DNA from: Streptomyces finlayi
GTDB lineage: Bacteria; Actinomycetota; Actinomycetes; Streptomycetales; Streptomycetaceae
Length of the DNA: 64,000 nt
Direction: 5' to 3'
Assembly: GCF_014216315.1 (NCBI RefSeq)
Contig: NZ_CP045702.1
Location: forward strand, 6,138,001-6,202,000
The position numbers and the translations under genes were made by a program. Positions 17,735 to 28,576 of the stretch are shown here, one piece after another (position 1 is the first letter of the stretch; every line of letters begins with the position of its first letter). The notes under the pieces are model-generated. The model was not told the DNA's origin and searched no databases. It saw nothing but the letters and a program-made list of their open reading frames with translations.

Positions 17735-20700
17735 ATGCGTTCCGACGCCTGGTCGCCCATGGACGGTCGCCCCGCCCAGCAGGGGATGTACGACCCCCGT
17801 AACGAGCACGACGCCTGCGGCGTCGGGTTCGTGGCCACTCTGACCGGTGTGGCCAGCCATGAGCTGGTCGAGCAGGCGCTGACCGTACTGCGCAACCTCG
17901 AACACCGCGGCGCCACAGGATCCGAGCCCGACTCGGGTGACGGCGCCGGCATTCTCCTTCAGGTTCCGGATGCCTTCCTGCGGGAAGAGGTCGTCTTCGA
18001 CCTCCCCGAGGCCGGCTCCTACGCCGTCGGGATCGCCTTCCTGCCCGCGGACGGCTCCACCGAGCACGTCCGCAAGATCGAGAAGATCGCCGCCGAAGAG
18101 GGCCTCAAGGTCCTCGGCTGGCGCCAGGTCCCGGTCACCCCGGACCTCCTGGGCAACGGGGCCCGCACGACCATGCCCGAGTTCCGCCAGCTCGTCGTCG
18201 CGGACGGCGAGAGCGCCGGCATCGCGCTCGACCGCAAGGCGTTCGTCCTGCGCAAGCGCGCCGAGCGCGAGGCAGGGGTGTACTTCCCCTCGCTCTCCGC
18301 ACGCACGATCGTCTACAAGGGAATGCTCACGACCGGGCAGCTGGAGCCCTTCTTCCCGGACCTCTCCGACCGCCGCTTCGCCACCGCGGTCGCGCTGGTC
18401 CACTCGCGCTTCTCCACGAACACCTTTCCCAGCTGGCCGCTCGCACACCCGTACCGTTTCGTCGCGCACAACGGCGAGATCAACACGGTCAAGGGCAACC
18501 GCAACTGGATGGAGGCCCGCGAGTCCCAGCTCGCCTCCGGCCTCTTCGGCGCGGAGCAGCTGGACCGGATCTTCCCCGTCTGCACCCCGGACGCCTCCGA
18601 CTCGGCCTCCTTCGACGAGGTCCTGGAGCTGCTCCACCTCGGTGGCCGCTCGCTGCCGCACTCGGTGCTGATGATGGTGCCCGAGGCATGGGAGAACCAC
18701 GCCTCGATGGAGCCCGCCCGCCGGGCCTTCTACCAGTACCACGCCACGATGATGGAGCCCTGGGACGGCCCCGCCTGCGTCACCTTCACCGACGGCACCC
18801 AGGTCGGCGCGGTCCTCGACCGCAACGGTCTGCGCCCCGGCCGCTACTGGGTCACCGACGACGGCCTCGTCGTCCTGTCATCCGAGGTCGGCGTCCTGGA
18901 CATCGACCCCGCGAAGGTCGTCCGCAAGGGCCGCCTCCAGCCCGGCAAGATGTTCCTCGTCGACACCGCCGAGCACCGCATCATCGAGGACGACGAGATC
19001 AAGGCGTCCCTCGCCGCCGATGAGCCGTACCAGGAGTGGCTGGAGACCGGCGAGATCGAGCTCTCCGACCTCCCCGAGCGCGAGCACATCGTGCACACCC
19101 ACGCCTCGGTCACCCGCCGCCAGCAGACCTTCGGCTACACGGAGGAAGAGCTCCGCGTCATCATCGCGCCGATGGCCCGCACCGCGGGTGAGCCGCTCGG
19201 CTCCATGGGCACGGACTCGCCGATCGCCGCCCTGTCCGAGCGTCCCCGGCTGCTCTTCGACTACTTCACCCAGCTCTTCGCACAGGTCACCAACCCGCCG
19301 CTGGACGCCATCCGCGAGGAGCTCGTCACCTCGCTGCGCTCCACACTGGGCCCCCAGGGCAACATCCTGGAGCCGACGGCCGCAACCTGCCGCAACGTCG
19401 CCCTGCCGTTCCCGGTGATCGACAACGACGAGCTGGCCAAGCTCATACACATCAACGCCGACGGCGACATGCCGGGCATGAAGGCGGCCACGCTCTCCGG
19501 TCTCTACCGGGTCAGCGGCGGCGGCGACGCCCTCGCCGCCCGGATCGAGGCGATCTGCACCGAGGTCGACGCCGCCATCGAGGACGGCGCCCGCCTGGTC
19601 GTCCTCTCCGACCGGCACTCCGACGCCGAGCACGCGCCGATCCCCTCGCTGCTCCTCACCTCGGCCGTCCACCACCACCTCATCCGCACCAAGCAGCGCA
19701 CCCAGGTGGGGCTGCTGGTCGAGGCCGGTGACGTCCGCGAGGTCCATCACGTCGCGCTCCTGATCGGCTACGGCGCCGCCGCGGTCAACCCGTACCTGGC
19801 GATGGAGTCCGTCGAGGACCTCGTCCGCGCCGGTACGTTCATCGAGGGCATCGAGGCCGAGCAGGCCATCCGGAACCTGATCTACGCGCTCGGCAAGGGC
19901 GTCCTGAAGGTCATGTCCAAGATGGGCATCTCGACCGTGGCCTCCTACCGGGGCGCCCAGGTCTTCGAGGCCGTCGGCCTGGACGAGGCCTTCGTCGCGA
20001 AGTACTTCAACGGCACCGCCACCAAGATCGGCGGCGCCGGACTCGACGTCGTCGCCAAGGAGGTCGCCGCCCGGCACACCAAGGCCTACCCCTCCTCCGG
20101 CATCGCGGCCTCGCACCGTGCGCTGGAGATCGGCGGCGAGTACCAGTGGCGCCGCGAGGGCGAGCCGCACCTGTTCGACCCGGACACGGTCTTCCGCCTC
20201 CAGCACGCCACCCGCAACCGCCGGTACGACATCTTCAAGCAGTACACGGGCCGGGTGAACGAGCAGTCCGAGCGCCTCATGACGCTCCGCGGCCTGTTCG
20301 GCTTCGCGGGCGGACGGGAGTCGATCCCGGTCGACGAGGTCGAGCCCGTCTCCGAGATCGTCAAGCGCTTCTCCACCGGCGCCATGTCGTACGGCTCGAT
20401 CTCCGGCGAGGCGCACGAGACGCTCGCCATCGCCATGAACCAGCTGGGCGGCAAGTCCAACACCGGTGAGGGCGGCGAGGACGCCGACCGCCTGTACGAC
20501 CCGGCGCGCCGCTCGTCCATCAAGCAGGTCGCCTCCGGCCGCTTCGGTGTGACCAGCGAGTACCTGGTCAACGCGGACGACATCCAGATCAAGATGGCGC
20601 AGGGCGCCAAGCCCGGCGAGGGCGGCCAGCTGCCCGGCCACAAGGTCTACCCGTGGGTCGCCAAGACCCGGCACTCCACCCCGGGTGTCGGACTGATCTC

Positions 20701-22294
20701 CCCGCCGCCGCACCACGACATCTACTCCATCGAGGACCTGGCTCAGCTGATCCACGACCTCAAGAACGCCAACCCGGCGGCCCGCATCCACGTGAAGCTG
20801 GTCTCCGAGGTCGGAGTCGGCACGGTCGCCGCTGGTGTCTCCAAGGCCCACGCGGACGTCGTCCTCATCTCCGGCCACGACGGCGGCACGGGCGCGTCCC
20901 CGCTCACCTCCCTCAAGCACGCCGGCGGCCCCTGGGAGCTCGGCCTCGCCGAGACCCAGCAGACCCTGCTGCTCAACGGCCTGCGCGACCGCATCGTCGT
21001 GCAGACCGACGGCCAGCTCAAGACCGGCCGCGACGTCGTCATCGCCGCACTGCTGGGCGCCGAGGAGTTCGGTTTCGCGACCGCGCCGCTCGTCGTCTCC
21101 GGCTGCGTCATGATGCGCGTCTGCCACCTGGACACCTGCCCGGTCGGCATCGCCACCCAGAACCCCGTCCTGCGTGAGCGGTTCTCCGGCAAGGCCGAGT
21201 ACATCGTCAACTTCTTCGAGTTCATCGCCGAAGAGGTCCGCGAGATCCTCGCCGAGCTGGGCTTCCGTACGATCGAGGAGGCCGTCGGCCACGCCGAACT
21301 CCTCGACACCGACCGGGCCGTGACGCACTGGAAGGCACAGGGCCTCGACCTGAAGCCGCTCTTCCACGTGCCGGACCTGCCCGAGGGCGCGGTACGCCAC
21401 CAGGTCGTCGAGCAGGACCACGGCCTCGCCAAGGCGCTCGACAACGAGCTGATCAAGCTCGCCGCCGACGCGCTCGGCGCGGAGAGCGCCGAGGCCGCCC
21501 AGCCGGTCCGGGCGCAGATCGCGATCCGTAACATCAACCGGACGGTCGGCACCATGCTCGGCCACGAGGTCACCAAGAAGTTCGGCGGTGCGGGCCTGCC
21601 CGATGACACCATCGACGTGACCTTCACCGGCTCAGCCGGCCAGTCCTTCGGCGCCTTCGTCCCGCGCGGTGTCACGCTCCGCCTGGAGGGCGACGCCAAC
21701 GACTACGTCGGCAAGGGCCTCTCCGGAGGACGCGTCGTCGTCCGCCCGGACCGCGGCGCCGACCACCTCGCCGAGTACTCCACCATCGCGGGCAACACCA
21801 TCGCCTACGGTGCGACCGGCGGCGAGCTGTTCCTGCGCGGCCGGACCGGAGAACGGTTCTGTGTCCGTAACTCGGGCGCGATGGTCGTCTCGGAAGGCGT
21901 GGGCGACCACGGCTGCGAGTACATGACCGGTGGCCACGCCGTCGTCCTCGGCGAGACCGGACGCAACTTCGCCGCGGGCATGTCCGGCGGTGTCGCGTAC
22001 GTCATCGACCTGGACCGCGACAACGTCAACATCGGCAACCTCGGTGCGGTGGAGACGCTCGACGACACCGACGAGCAGTGGCTGCACGACGTCGTGCGCC
22101 GCCACCAGGAGGAGACCGGCTCCACGGTCGCCGAGAAGCTGCTGGGCGACTGGGACACCTCGGTGACCCGCTTCAGCAAGATCATCCCGTCCGCCTACAA
22201 GGCAGTGCTCGCCGCCAAGGACGCCGCTGAGCTCGCCGGTCTCTCCGAGCAGGAGACCACCGAGAAGATGATGGAGGCGGCGGCCAATGGCTGA
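17735..22294 (+). CDS. gltB: Glutamate synthase (NADPH) large subunit
   Basis: Large subunit of GOGAT, which with GltD makes two glutamates from glutamine and 2-oxoglutarate. At 1519 residues it has the usual length. The N-terminal glutaminase domain follows a 27-residue propeptide and begins at Cys28 ([12 protein letters not shown]). The FMN/synthase domain shows [28 protein letters not shown] and the 3Fe-4S ligands in [16 protein letters not shown]. The C-terminal beta-helix (GXXXG repeats such as [14 protein letters not shown]) is complete. The gltD start overlaps the end by eight bases. Confidence 0.98.
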   Translation: MRSDAWSPMDGRPAQQGMYDPRNEHDACGVGFVATLTGVASHELVEQALTVLRNLEHRGATGSEPDSGDGAGILLQVPDAFLREEVVFDLPEAGSYAVGIAFLPADGSTEHVRKIEKIAAEEGLKVLGWRQVPVTPDLLGNGARTTMPEFRQLVVADGESAGIALDRKAFVLRKRAEREAGVYFPSLSARTIVYKGMLTTGQLEPFFPDLSDRRFATAVALVHSRFSTNTFPSWPLAHPYRFVAHNGEINTVKGNRNWMEARESQLASGLFGAEQLDRIFPVCTPDASDSASFDEVLELLHLGGRSLPHSVLMMVPEAWENHASMEPARRAFYQYHATMMEPWDGPACVTFTDGTQVGAVLDRNGLRPGRYWVTDDGLVVLSSEVGVLDIDPAKVVRKGRLQPGKMFLVDTAEHRIIEDDEIKASLAADEPYQEWLETGEIELSDLPEREHIVHTHASVTRRQQTFGYTEEELRVIIAPMARTAGEPLGSMGTDSPIAALSERPRLLFDYFTQLFAQVTNPPLDAIREELVTSLRSTLGPQGNILEPTAATCRNVALPFPVIDNDELAKLIHINADGDMPGMKAATLSGLYRVSGGGDALAARIEAICTEVDAAIEDGARLVVLSDRHSDAEHAPIPSLLLTSAVHHHLIRTKQRTQVGLLVEAGDVREVHHVALLIGYGAAAVNPYLAMESVEDLVRAGTFIEGIEAEQAIRNLIYALGKGVLKVMSKMGISTVASYRGAQVFEAVGLDEAFVAKYFNGTATKIGGAGLDVVAKEVAARHTKAYPSSGIAASHRALEIGGEYQWRREGEPHLFDPDTVFRLQHATRNRRYDIFKQYTGRVNEQSERLMTLRGLFGFAGGRESIPVDEVEPVSEIVKRFSTGAMSYGSISGEAHETLAIAMNQLGGKSNTGEGGEDADRLYDPARRSSIKQVASGRFGVTSEYLVNADDIQIKMAQGAKPGEGGQLPGHKVYPWVAKTRHSTPGVGLISPPPHHDIYSIEDLAQLIHDLKNANPAARIHVKLVSEVGVGTVAAGVSKAHADVVLISGHDGGTGASPLTSLKHAGGPWELGLAETQQTLLLNGLRDRIVVQTDGQLKTGRDVVIAALLGAEEFGFATAPLVVSGCVMMRVCHLDTCPVGIATQNPVLRERFSGKAEYIVNFFEFIAEEVREILAELGFRTIEEAVGHAELLDTDRAVTHWKAQGLDLKPLFHVPDLPEGAVRHQVVEQDHGLAKALDNELIKLAADALGAESAEAAQPVRAQIAIRNINRTVGTMLGHEVTKKFGGAGLPDDTIDVTFTGSAGQSFGAFVPRGVTLRLEGDANDYVGKGLSGGRVVVRPDRGADHLAEYSTIAGNTIAYGATGGELFLRGRTGERFCVRNSGAMVVSEGVGDHGCEYMTGGHAVVLGETGRNFAAGMSGGVAYVIDLDRDNVNIGNLGAVETLDDTDEQWLHDVVRRHQEETGSTVAEKLLGDWDTSVTRFSKIIPSAYKAVLAAKDAAELAGLSEQETTEKMMEAAANG

Positions 22295-23747
22295 CCCCAA
22301 GGGCTTCCTGACCACCGGCCGCGAGGTCGCCGAGACCCGCCCCGTCGGTGAGCGGCTCAAGGACTGGAACGAGGTCTACGTTCCGGGCTCCCTGCTGCCG
22401 ATCATCAGCAAGCAGGCCGGCCGCTGCATGGACTGCGGCATCCCGTTCTGCCACAACGGCTGTCCCCTCGGAAACCTCATCCCCGAGTGGAACGACTTCG
22501 CCTACCGCGAGGACTGGACGGCGGCGTCCGAGCGCCTCCACGCCACGAACAACTTCCCGGAGTTCACGGGCCGTCTGTGCCCGGCCCCGTGCGAGTCGGC
22601 GTGTGTGCTCGGCATCAACCAGCCGGCCGTCACCATCAAGAACGTCGAAGTCTCCATCATCGACAAGGCGTGGGACAGCGGCGACGTCACCCCGCAGCCG
22701 CCCGAGCGCCTCTCCGGCAAGACCGTGGCCGTCATCGGCTCCGGCCCGGCCGGTCTGGCCGCCGCCCAGCAGCTGACCCGGGCCGGCCACACGGTCGTCG
22801 TCTACGAGCGCGCCGACCGCATCGGCGGCCTGCTCCGCTACGGCATCCCCGAGTTCAAGATGGAGAAGTCGCACATCAACCGCCGCATCGAGCAGATGCG
22901 CGCGGAAGGCACCAAGTTCCGCACGGAGGTGGAGATCGGCAAGGACATCGACGCTGCCAAGCTCCGCCGCCGCTACGACTCGGTCGTCATCGCAGCCGGC
23001 GCCACCGTCTCCCGCGATCTGCCCGTCCCGGGCCGTGAGCTGAACGGCGTGCACTTCGCGATGGAGTACCTGCCGCTCGCCAACAAGGTGCAGGAGGGCG
23101 ACCTGACGGTCTCCCCGATCACCGCCGAGGGCAAGCACGTCGTCGTCATCGGCGGCGGCGACACCGGCGCCGACTGCGTCGGCACCGCCCACCGCCAGGG
23201 CGCGGCCTCCGTCACCCAGCTGGAGATCATGCCGAGGCCGGGCGAGGAGCGGAACGCCAACCAGCCGTGGCCGACCTTCCCGATGCTCTACAAGGTGACC
23301 TCCGCGCACGAGGAGGGCGGCGAACGGGTCTACTCCGTCTCGACCACCCACTTCGAGGGCGATGAGGACGGCAACGTCCAGGCACTCCACCTGGTCGAGG
23401 TGGAGTTCAAGGGCGGTAAGCTGGAGCAGAAGCCCGGGACCGAGCGGCGGATTCCCGCCCAGCTCGTGACCCTGGCGATGGGCTTCACCGGTACCGACCA
23501 GGCCAACGGCCTCGTCCAGCAGTTCGGCCTCGACCTCGACGAGCGGGGTAATGTGGCCCGGGACGAGGACTACGCGACCAACGTCGACGGCGTGTTCGTC
23601 GCCGGTGACGCGGGCCGAGGCCAGTCACTGATCGTCTGGGCCATCGCCGAGGGCCGCTCCGCGGCACGCGGCGTGGACCGATTCCTGACCGGGACCAGCG
23701 CACTGCCGGCCCCGATCCGCCCGACGGACCGTTCACTCACGGTCTGA
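22287..23747 (+). CDS. gltD: Glutamate synthase small subunit
   Basis: Supplies electrons from NADPH to GltB. The 486-residue flavoprotein has N-terminal cysteine clusters for 4Fe-4S centres ([17 protein letters not shown] and [14 protein letters not shown]), the FAD-binding [13 protein letters not shown] and the NADPH-binding [15 protein letters not shown], and ends with [22 protein letters not shown] 22287 lies inside the gltB 3' end (eight-base overlap), so the two are translationally coupled. A strong stem-loop follows at 23867-23900. Confidence 0.97.
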   Translation: MADPKGFLTTGREVAETRPVGERLKDWNEVYVPGSLLPIISKQAGRCMDCGIPFCHNGCPLGNLIPEWNDFAYREDWTAASERLHATNNFPEFTGRLCPAPCESACVLGINQPAVTIKNVEVSIIDKAWDSGDVTPQPPERLSGKTVAVIGSGPAGLAAAQQLTRAGHTVVVYERADRIGGLLRYGIPEFKMEKSHINRRIEQMRAEGTKFRTEVEIGKDIDAAKLRRRYDSVVIAAGATVSRDLPVPGRELNGVHFAMEYLPLANKVQEGDLTVSPITAEGKHVVVIGGGDTGADCVGTAHRQGAASVTQLEIMPRPGEERNANQPWPTFPMLYKVTSAHEEGGERVYSVSTTHFEGDEDGNVQALHLVEVEFKGGKLEQKPGTERRIPAQLVTLAMGFTGTDQANGLVQQFGLDLDERGNVARDEDYATNVDGVFVAGDAGRGQSLIVWAIAEGRSAARGVDRFLTGTSALPAPIRPTDRSLTV

Positions 23748-23866
23748 TCGCGGCACACAAAGACGTCCCGTACAACGGCGTACGGAACTGAACGCGGCGC
23801 CTGCCTTGTCCCCGACCGGACTCTGGTGGGCGCCGTGGCGCGTCCGGGGGCAGTTGCCCCCCCGGC

Positions 23867-23900
23867 TCCCGGCCCGGCCCCCGTCAGGGCCGGGCCGGGA
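23867..23900. terminator. Bidirectional terminator between gltD and the rhomboid gene
   Basis: Perfect 14-bp stem (TCCCGGCCCGGCCC and its complement) with a six-base loop CCGTCA, between the convergent gltD and rhomboid genes. Confidence 0.75.
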
Positions 23901-23912
23901 CCGTTTCCGGCG

Positions 23913-24833
23913 TCAGGCGCCACCTGCCCCTGTCAGGGTGGCCGTCTTCGAGGCCACGACCACCGCGAACAGGCACAGCAGGATCAGACCCCCGCCGATC
24001 TGCGCCGGGGTGGTCTTGAACCTCGCGGGTGCGTAGGCGAGGAACCAGGTGACCAGGGCGCCGGTCAGCAGGCCGCCGAGGTGCCCCTGCCATGAGGTGA
24101 ACCAGGCCGAGACGACCAGCCAGAGCAGCAGACCGGTCAGCAGACGGTTCACGGCCCGCATGTCCCGGCCGAGCCGCCGGCTGATGATGTGGTACGCCGC
24201 CCCGAGGCCGAAGACCGCGCCGGACGCACCCACCGTCACCGTGTCCGGGGCGACGGCGTAGACGAGCACCGAGCCGCCCACGGCGGAGAGCAGATAGAGC
24301 GCCAGATACCGGGCCCGGCCCAGCTGCACCTCGACGGCCCGGCCCAGGTTCCACAGCGAGAGCATGTTGAAGACCAGGTGCATCACACCGAACGAGGCGT
24401 CGGGCGGCAGATGCAGGAAGGCACCGGTCAGCAGCCGGTACCACTCGCCGTCCGCGATCCCGATGAGCTCGTACCCGGGGAAGACCGCGCCCTCGTAGTA
24501 GTAGTGCTCACCCTGCGCGTCGACCAGCGCGGCACCGAGTACGGCGGACCGGTCCACCAGCGAGGGAACAGCCACCTCGGCGACGTACGCCAGGACGTTC
24601 AGCCCCATCAGGGCGTACGTCACGACCGGCGTCGTCGCCATGGAGGCCGCGCCACCGAAGACCCTGCGGGCCCGTCGGACGGAGCGCTGTCCCTCCTTCA
24701 CGCACTCCACGCAGTGATGGCCGACCGCGGCCTCCCGCATGCAGTCGGGACAGATGTAGCGGTCGCAACGGGTGCAGCTCACATACGTCTCGTACGACGG
24801 GTGGCGGTAGCACCTGGTGGCGGCGGCCTCCAT
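23913..24833 (-). CDS. Rhomboid intramembrane serine protease with N-terminal zinc finger
   Basis: A 306-residue rhomboid protease. A B-box-like zinc finger ([16 protein letters not shown]...HHCVEC) sits at residues 20-45, followed by six or seven membrane helices. The catalytic Ser204 is in GASGAVFG, His251 in SWQGHLGG, and the oxyanion Asn in [12 protein letters not shown] 24833 is preferred to the upstream ATG 24848 because AAGGAG lies 6 bases before it. The zinc finger probably faces the cytoplasm. Substrate unknown. Confidence 0.92.
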   Translation of the reverse strand: MEAAATRCYRHPSYETYVSCTRCDRYICPDCMREAAVGHHCVECVKEGQRSVRRARRVFGGAASMATTPVVTYALMGLNVLAYVAEVAVPSLVDRSAVLGAALVDAQGEHYYYEGAVFPGYELIGIADGEWYRLLTGAFLHLPPDASFGVMHLVFNMLSLWNLGRAVEVQLGRARYLALYLLSAVGGSVLVYAVAPDTVTVGASGAVFGLGAAYHIISRRLGRDMRAVNRLLTGLLLWLVVSAWFTSWQGHLGGLLTGALVTWFLAYAPARFKTTPAQIGGGLILLCLFAVVVASKTATLTGAGGA

Positions 24834-25033
24834 GGCCGGCTCCTTCATGGGTCGACAGAGAGGAAAGGCCGGTGGGGACGGCGGCGATCAAGATAGCGAA
24901 CGCGGCTGACAGCTCGTCGGCCCGGGTACCCTGCTTGACCTACCCTCAGAAGCCGGGACCGCGGGACCGCAGGGCTGTGAGGCTGCGGGCCTCGTCAGCT
25001 CCCGGTCTTCCGGGCTCCCGGATTCCCGGGCTC

Positions 25034-25120
25034 AGAAGTCAGAAGTCAGCAGAACGCAGAACGCAGAACGCATCACGCATCACGCATCACGCATCACGCA
25101 GAAATCAGAACGCAGAACGG
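25034..25120. repeat. Heptanucleotide tandem repeats
   Basis: Twelve 7-base units in a row except for one 3-base interruption: AGAAGTC x2, AGC, AGAACGC x3, ATCACGC x4, AGAAATC, AGAACGC, AGAACGG. Just upstream (about 25001-25034) a 16-base unit with alternating CTCCCGG and TTCCGGG/TTCCCGGG is roughly duplicated. The array is unusually A-rich for this genome and ends in the GGAG that serves as ribosome site for the next small ORF. The rest of the gap from 24834 to 25033 shows no gene. Confidence 0.85.
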
Positions 25121-25128
25121 AGACCTTC

Positions 25129-25263
25129 ATGCCCGGCTCGCCCGCGGCCCCGGGGCCGGCCATCGGCCTCCGCACGGTGGAGGAGAGGAACGGCGGCGTC
25201 CAGGCGCTCGCCGGCTCCCGGCGCCGGCCGGCAGCAACTACGGCACGGGGCACCGTCCGATGA
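25129..25263 (+). CDS. Possible 44-residue leader ORF coupled to the HutD gene
   Basis: A short ORF starting MPGSPAAPGPAIGLRTVEER and ending at a TGA that overlaps the ATG of the next gene (ATGA at 25260-25263). GGAG at 25119-25122 lies six bases before its ATG, a better ribosome site than the HutD gene has. No domain is recognised; composition is Ala/Arg/Pro-rich. It could be a coupling leader peptide or a chance ORF. Existence rests on the ribosome site and overlap only. Confidence 0.35.
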   Translation: MPGSPAAPGPAIGLRTVEERNGGVQALAGSRRRPAATTARGTVR

Positions 25264-25847
25264 CGCTGCGCGTGCTGAGGGCGGCCGGGCGGGCGACGGC
25301 GCCGTGGCGGAACGGCGGCGGAGTCACCCGGGAGATCGCCGTCTGGCCCGAGGGCGCCGCGTCGGACGCCTTCGACTGGCGGATCAGCCTCGCGGAGGTG
25401 GCGGCGGACGGACCGTTCTCCGCGTTCCCGGGCGTCCACCGAACCCTGACAGTGGTCGAGGGCGAGGGCATGGATCTGATGGTGGGCGGGGAGCACCACA
25501 TCATCGACGAGCCGTACTGGCCGTACGACTTCCCCGGCGACCTGCAGACCGTCGGCCACCTCCTCGGCGGCCCGGTCGTCAACTTCAACGTCATGTACCG
25601 CAGATACCGCACGGAGGCCGCGACCGCCGTCGTCCGCGGCACCGTCCGGCTGATGCCGCCGGACGGTGGCGCGGTCCTCGCCCTCGCGCTGGAGGACGGC
25701 GCCGTCCTCGACGGCACGGACATCGAACTCGGCCGGTACGACGCGGTCCTGGCGACCGGCGAGTCACCGGGCGTGTTCCGGACGATGGGCTCCGCGGTGG
25801 TGGTGACGCTCGGGCCGGTGAACCGTTACGCCCCCGGCCCCCCGTAG
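25260..25847 (+). CDS. HutD/Ves family cupin-like protein
   Basis: A 195-residue HutD-family protein. It has the family opening APWRNGGGVTREIAVWP, the middle FDWRISLAEVAADGPFSAFPG and LTVVEGEGMDL, and NFNVMYRR in the second cupin half. HutD proteins often accompany histidine-utilisation genes and are thought to bind formiminoglutamate-like ligands, but no hut gene is nearby, so the role here is open. ATG 25260 overlaps the preceding small ORF. Its 3' end overlaps a gene remnant on the other strand. Confidence 0.82.
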   Translation: MTLRVLRAAGRATAPWRNGGGVTREIAVWPEGAASDAFDWRISLAEVAADGPFSAFPGVHRTLTVVEGEGMDLMVGGEHHIIDEPYWPYDFPGDLQTVGHLLGGPVVNFNVMYRRYRTEAATAVVRGTVRLMPPDGGAVLALALEDGAVLDGTDIELGRYDAVLATGESPGVFRTMGSAVVVTLGPVNRYAPGPP

Positions 25848-26080
25848 GTGTGCACCGGCGAGGACGCCGGAGGGGCGGGGGACTGCGGCAGACCCATCCG
25901 CTGGGCGACCGGCATGACCGCGGCGCCGAACCTGTCCATCGCCTCCTGGGACTCCCCGAGGTCGTAGATCTCCAGCCCCGTGCCGGTCGCGACACAGACG
26001 TGCGAGAGGCAGCCGGCGACCGTGTCGCCGGACTGCGCCTGGAGTTCGCCGTTGGGGGCGTCGTACTGGCCCGACCCGGG
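25826..26080 (-). pseudogene. 5'-truncated remnant of a small conserved protein
   Basis: On the minus strand the frame from about 26080 down to the TAA at 25826 encodes QYDAPNGELQAQSGD, then AGCLSHVCVATGTGLEIYDL and GESQEAMDRFGAAVMPVA. This resembles the C-terminal three quarters of roughly 100-residue actinobacterial proteins of the dimeric-barrel type. The expected N-terminal strand and start codon are missing, and the upstream sequence abuts another broken gene on the opposite strand. Family assignment is from memory. Confidence 0.55.
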
Positions 26081-26094
26081 AGCCGGAGCGGACA

Positions 26095-26342
26095 CGGCGG
26101 ACCGTGACGTCCGGATCTCCGGCCGCGCGGTGGAGGTGACCGATCCGGAGACGCTGGCGCGCTTCATCGAGGACGCGAACCCGCCGGTGCCCTTCCACCT
26201 GTTCCGTACGGAACTGACGGAGGTGGTGCACACGGGCCTGGAGGGCGGGGACACCCTGGTCGTCCAGTCCTGGCGCCCGGGCCGGCCTGTGCGCACGATC
26301 CGCCGGACCAACGACGAAAGCCCGGCCACTGGAGGCCCGTGA
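26095..26342 (+). pseudogene. 5'-truncated pyridoxamine 5'-phosphate oxidase-like remnant
   Basis: The plus-strand frame from about 26095 to the TGA at 26342 encodes DRDVRISGRAVEVTDPETL, FIEDANPPVPFHLFRTELTE and VVQSWRPGRPVRTIRR, which resembles the C-terminal half of F420/FMN-binding pyridoxamine-phosphate-oxidase-like proteins. The N-terminal half is absent. It lies head to head with the minus-strand remnant, as expected if one deletion removed the shared promoter and both 5' ends. Confidence 0.55.
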
Positions 26343-26378
26343 CGGCCGCGACGGGCGAGAACAGTCCAGCCCTGTCAA

Positions 26379-26420
26379 GCCCGTCCGGCGATTGAGGACG
26401 AGGACGGCCGCCGGACGGGC
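26379..26420. terminator. Stem-loop of the GCCGGACGGGC family
   Basis: Perfect 12-bp stem (GCCCGTCCGGCG and complement) around an 18-base loop containing ATTGAGGAC, just after the plus-strand remnant and downstream of the minus-strand fadE32 gene. Member of the dispersed palindrome family also seen at 8381 and 33687-33811. Confidence 0.7.
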
Positions 26421-26438
26421 CCGGCCACTCCCACCCGC

Positions 26439-27419
26439 TCACCCCGCGAGCACCCGCCCCCGGCACACCTCCGGCGTCCCCCACGCATCCCGCAGCGGTC
26501 GCGCCTTCCGCAGCCACAGCGCGAGGTCCAGCTCCTCCGTGTAGCCCACCGCACCGTGCAGCTGGAGCGCGGTGCGGGCCGCTGTGTACGCGGCCCCGCC
26601 CGCCGCCAGCTTGGCGGCCGCCACGTCCGCCCCGGCCCGGGCCGCACCCTCCGCCAGGGACACCGCCGCCCCGTACACCAGCGGCCGGGCGAACTCCAGC
26701 CCGGTCAGCGTGTCGGCCAGCCGGTGCTTGACCGCCTGGAAGGACCCGATGGCCGTACCGAACTGGGTCCGCCGCTTCACGTACTCCACCGTGGCTCGCA
26801 GCAGCGCCTCTCCCACGCCCACCGCCTGGGCCGCCGTCGCGAACGCCGCCCAGTCGCCTGCCACCCGGGCCCCTTCCGCCACGTGCGTCCCACGGGCGAG
26901 CAGTGTCCCCCCGTCGTCCGGCGAGAACAGCCGCCGTGCCGGGTCCGCCGACACACGGAACGCCCCGGGTCCGGACGCGAGCCACAGTTCCTCCCCGCGC
27001 ACCGTGAACACGGCGTCCACCGCGTCCGCGTCCAGCGCGTACGGACCGTCCAGACGCAAGGTCGCCGTCGCGGCGCCGGAGGACAGCCGGGGCAGCCACT
27101 CCTTCGCCGCCGGACCGCCCACCACGCTCAGCAGCACCGAAGCCGCGACCGTTTCCACCACCGGGCCTGGCATCGCGTGCCGCCCCAGCTCCATGAAGGA
27201 GACGGCGACCTCCACGGGCAGCGGTCCCACCCCCTCGTACGTCTCCGGAACCGCCAGCGCGAAGACACCCGCGTCCGCGAGCCGCGACCACAGGGCGCGC
27301 CCCGGCCCGTGGTCCCCGGCCGCCCACGCCCGTACCACCGAAGGTGTGCCCGTGGCGGTGAGCAGCGCGTCCAGGGAACGGGCGAACTCCCGCTGCTCCG
27401 CGTCGAGAACGAACCGCAT
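26439..27419 (-). CDS. fadE32: Acyl-CoA dehydrogenase, FadE32-like
   Basis: A 326-residue short acyl-CoA dehydrogenase subunit. MRFVLDAEQREFARSLDALL, VVRAWAAGDHGPG and ELGRHAMPGPVVETVAASV match my memory of mycobacterial FadE32; YVKRRTQFGTAIGSFQAVKH and LHGAVGYTEE are general family motifs. In mycobacteria FadE32 acts with partner FadE proteins in degradation of the steroid C/D rings, forming heteromers. Start ATG 27419 overlaps the fadE31 stop by one base (TGATG). Lies at the promoter-distal end of a two-gene operon controlled from 28577-28593. Confidence 0.85.
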   Translation of the reverse strand: MRFVLDAEQREFARSLDALLTATGTPSVVRAWAAGDHGPGRALWSRLADAGVFALAVPETYEGVGPLPVEVAVSFMELGRHAMPGPVVETVAASVLLSVVGGPAAKEWLPRLSSGAATATLRLDGPYALDADAVDAVFTVRGEELWLASGPGAFRVSADPARRLFSPDDGGTLLARGTHVAEGARVAGDWAAFATAAQAVGVGEALLRATVEYVKRRTQFGTAIGSFQAVKHRLADTLTGLEFARPLVYGAAVSLAEGAARAGADVAAAKLAAGGAAYTAARTALQLHGAVGYTEELDLALWLRKARPLRDAWGTPEVCRGRVLAG

Positions 27420-28564
27420 CAGCGCCGCCCCTTCGGCAGACCGAGCAGCCGCTCGGCGATGATGTCCCGCTGGATCTCGTTCGTGCCCGCGTAGATCGGA
27501 CCGGCGAGAGCGAAGACGTAGCCCTGCGCCCACTCGCCGTCCGCGAGTTCCGCTTCCGGGCCCAGCAGATCGAGCGCGGTCTCGTGGAGCGCGATGTCGT
27601 ACTCGGACCAGAAGACCTTGTTCAGGCTCGACTCCGCGCCGATCGTGTCGCCCGCCGCGAAGCGAGAGGCGTACGCGAAGGTGAACAGCTGATACGCCCG
27701 GGCCCCCACCACCGCGTCCGCGACCCGGTCCCGCAGCCCACTGTCCGACGGGTCGCCGTGCGTGCGCCACAGCGCCGCCAGCCGGTCCGCGGCTGCCAGG
27801 AACCGGCCGGGGGAGCGCAGGGTGAGCCCCCGCTCGTTGCCGGTGGCCGACATGGCGATCCGCCAGCCCTGGCCCGGCTCCCCGATCACGTCCTCGTCCG
27901 GTACGAACACCTCGTCCAGGAAGAGTTCGGCGAACGCCGGCTTGCCGTCGAGCCGCCCCACCGGCCGGACCGTGACACCGGGCGCCGCCAGATCGAACAT
28001 CAGATACGTCAGCCCGTGATGCGGCCTGGCGGCCTCCGGGTCCGAGCGGAAGATCCCGAACGCCCGGTCGGCGAACGCGGCCCGCGAGGACCACGTCTTC
28101 TGCCCCGACAGCAGCCAGCCGCCGTCCGTGCGTACCGCCCGCGACCGCAACGACGCCAGGTCCGAACCGGATTCCGGTTCCGACCACGCCTGCGCCCAGA
28201 TCACCTCCCCGCTCGCCATCGGCGGCAGGATCCGGGCGCGCTGCTCGGCGGTGCCGTGGTCGAAGAGTGTCGGGGCGAGGAGGCTGATGCCGTTCTGCGA
28301 GACCCGACCCGGCGCGCCCGCCGCGTAGTACTCCTCCTCGAAGGCCAGCCACCCGAAGATGTCGGCGTCCCGCCCGCCGTACGCGGACGGCCAGGAGACG
28401 GCCGACCAGCGGTCCGCGTGCAGCCACGCTTCCCAGTTCCGGTGGGCGGCGAACCCCTCTGCGGTCTCCAGCGAGGGCAGGGGGCGGTCCGGGACCCGGT
28501 CCCGCAGCCACGAACGGGCCTCGGCCCGGAAGGCGTTCTCCGCGTCGGTGTGCGACAGATCCAT
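27419..28564 (-). CDS. fadE31: Acyl-CoA dehydrogenase, FadE31-like
   Basis: A 381-residue flavoprotein that resembles mycobacterial FadE31: MDLSHTDAENAFRAEARSWL, SWPSAYGGRDADIFGW, FEEEYYAAGAPGRVSQNG, AQAWSEPESGSDLASL and GQKTWSSRA. It is predicted to introduce a double bond in a CoA ester derived from the steroid C/D rings, together with FadE32. ATG 28564 has ribosome site GGAAGGA (28571-28577) six bases upstream. The KstR2-type operator (28577-28593) overlaps its promoter and the divergent ipdF promoter. Confidence 0.87.
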   Translation of the reverse strand: MDLSHTDAENAFRAEARSWLRDRVPDRPLPSLETAEGFAAHRNWEAWLHADRWSAVSWPSAYGGRDADIFGWLAFEEEYYAAGAPGRVSQNGISLLAPTLFDHGTAEQRARILPPMASGEVIWAQAWSEPESGSDLASLRSRAVRTDGGWLLSGQKTWSSRAAFADRAFGIFRSDPEAARPHHGLTYLMFDLAAPGVTVRPVGRLDGKPAFAELFLDEVFVPDEDVIGEPGQGWRIAMSATGNERGLTLRSPGRFLAAADRLAALWRTHGDPSDSGLRDRVADAVVGARAYQLFTFAYASRFAAGDTIGAESSLNKVFWSEYDIALHETALDLLGPEAELADGEWAQGYVFALAGPIYAGTNEIQRDIIAERLLGLPKGRR

Positions 28565-28576
28565 CGGCCATCCTTC

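Noticed and set aside
17479..17802. Plus-strand 107-codon frame upstream of gltB
   Set aside because: Overlaps the gltB start in another frame, lacks a ribosome site and any domain.
18878..21565. Long minus-strand frame (895 codons) opposite gltB
   Set aside because: Complete overlap with the well-supported gltB; no motif of its own.
25034..25120. The repeat array as a CRISPR
   Set aside because: Units are seven bases without spacers and there are no cas genes; it is a microsatellite.
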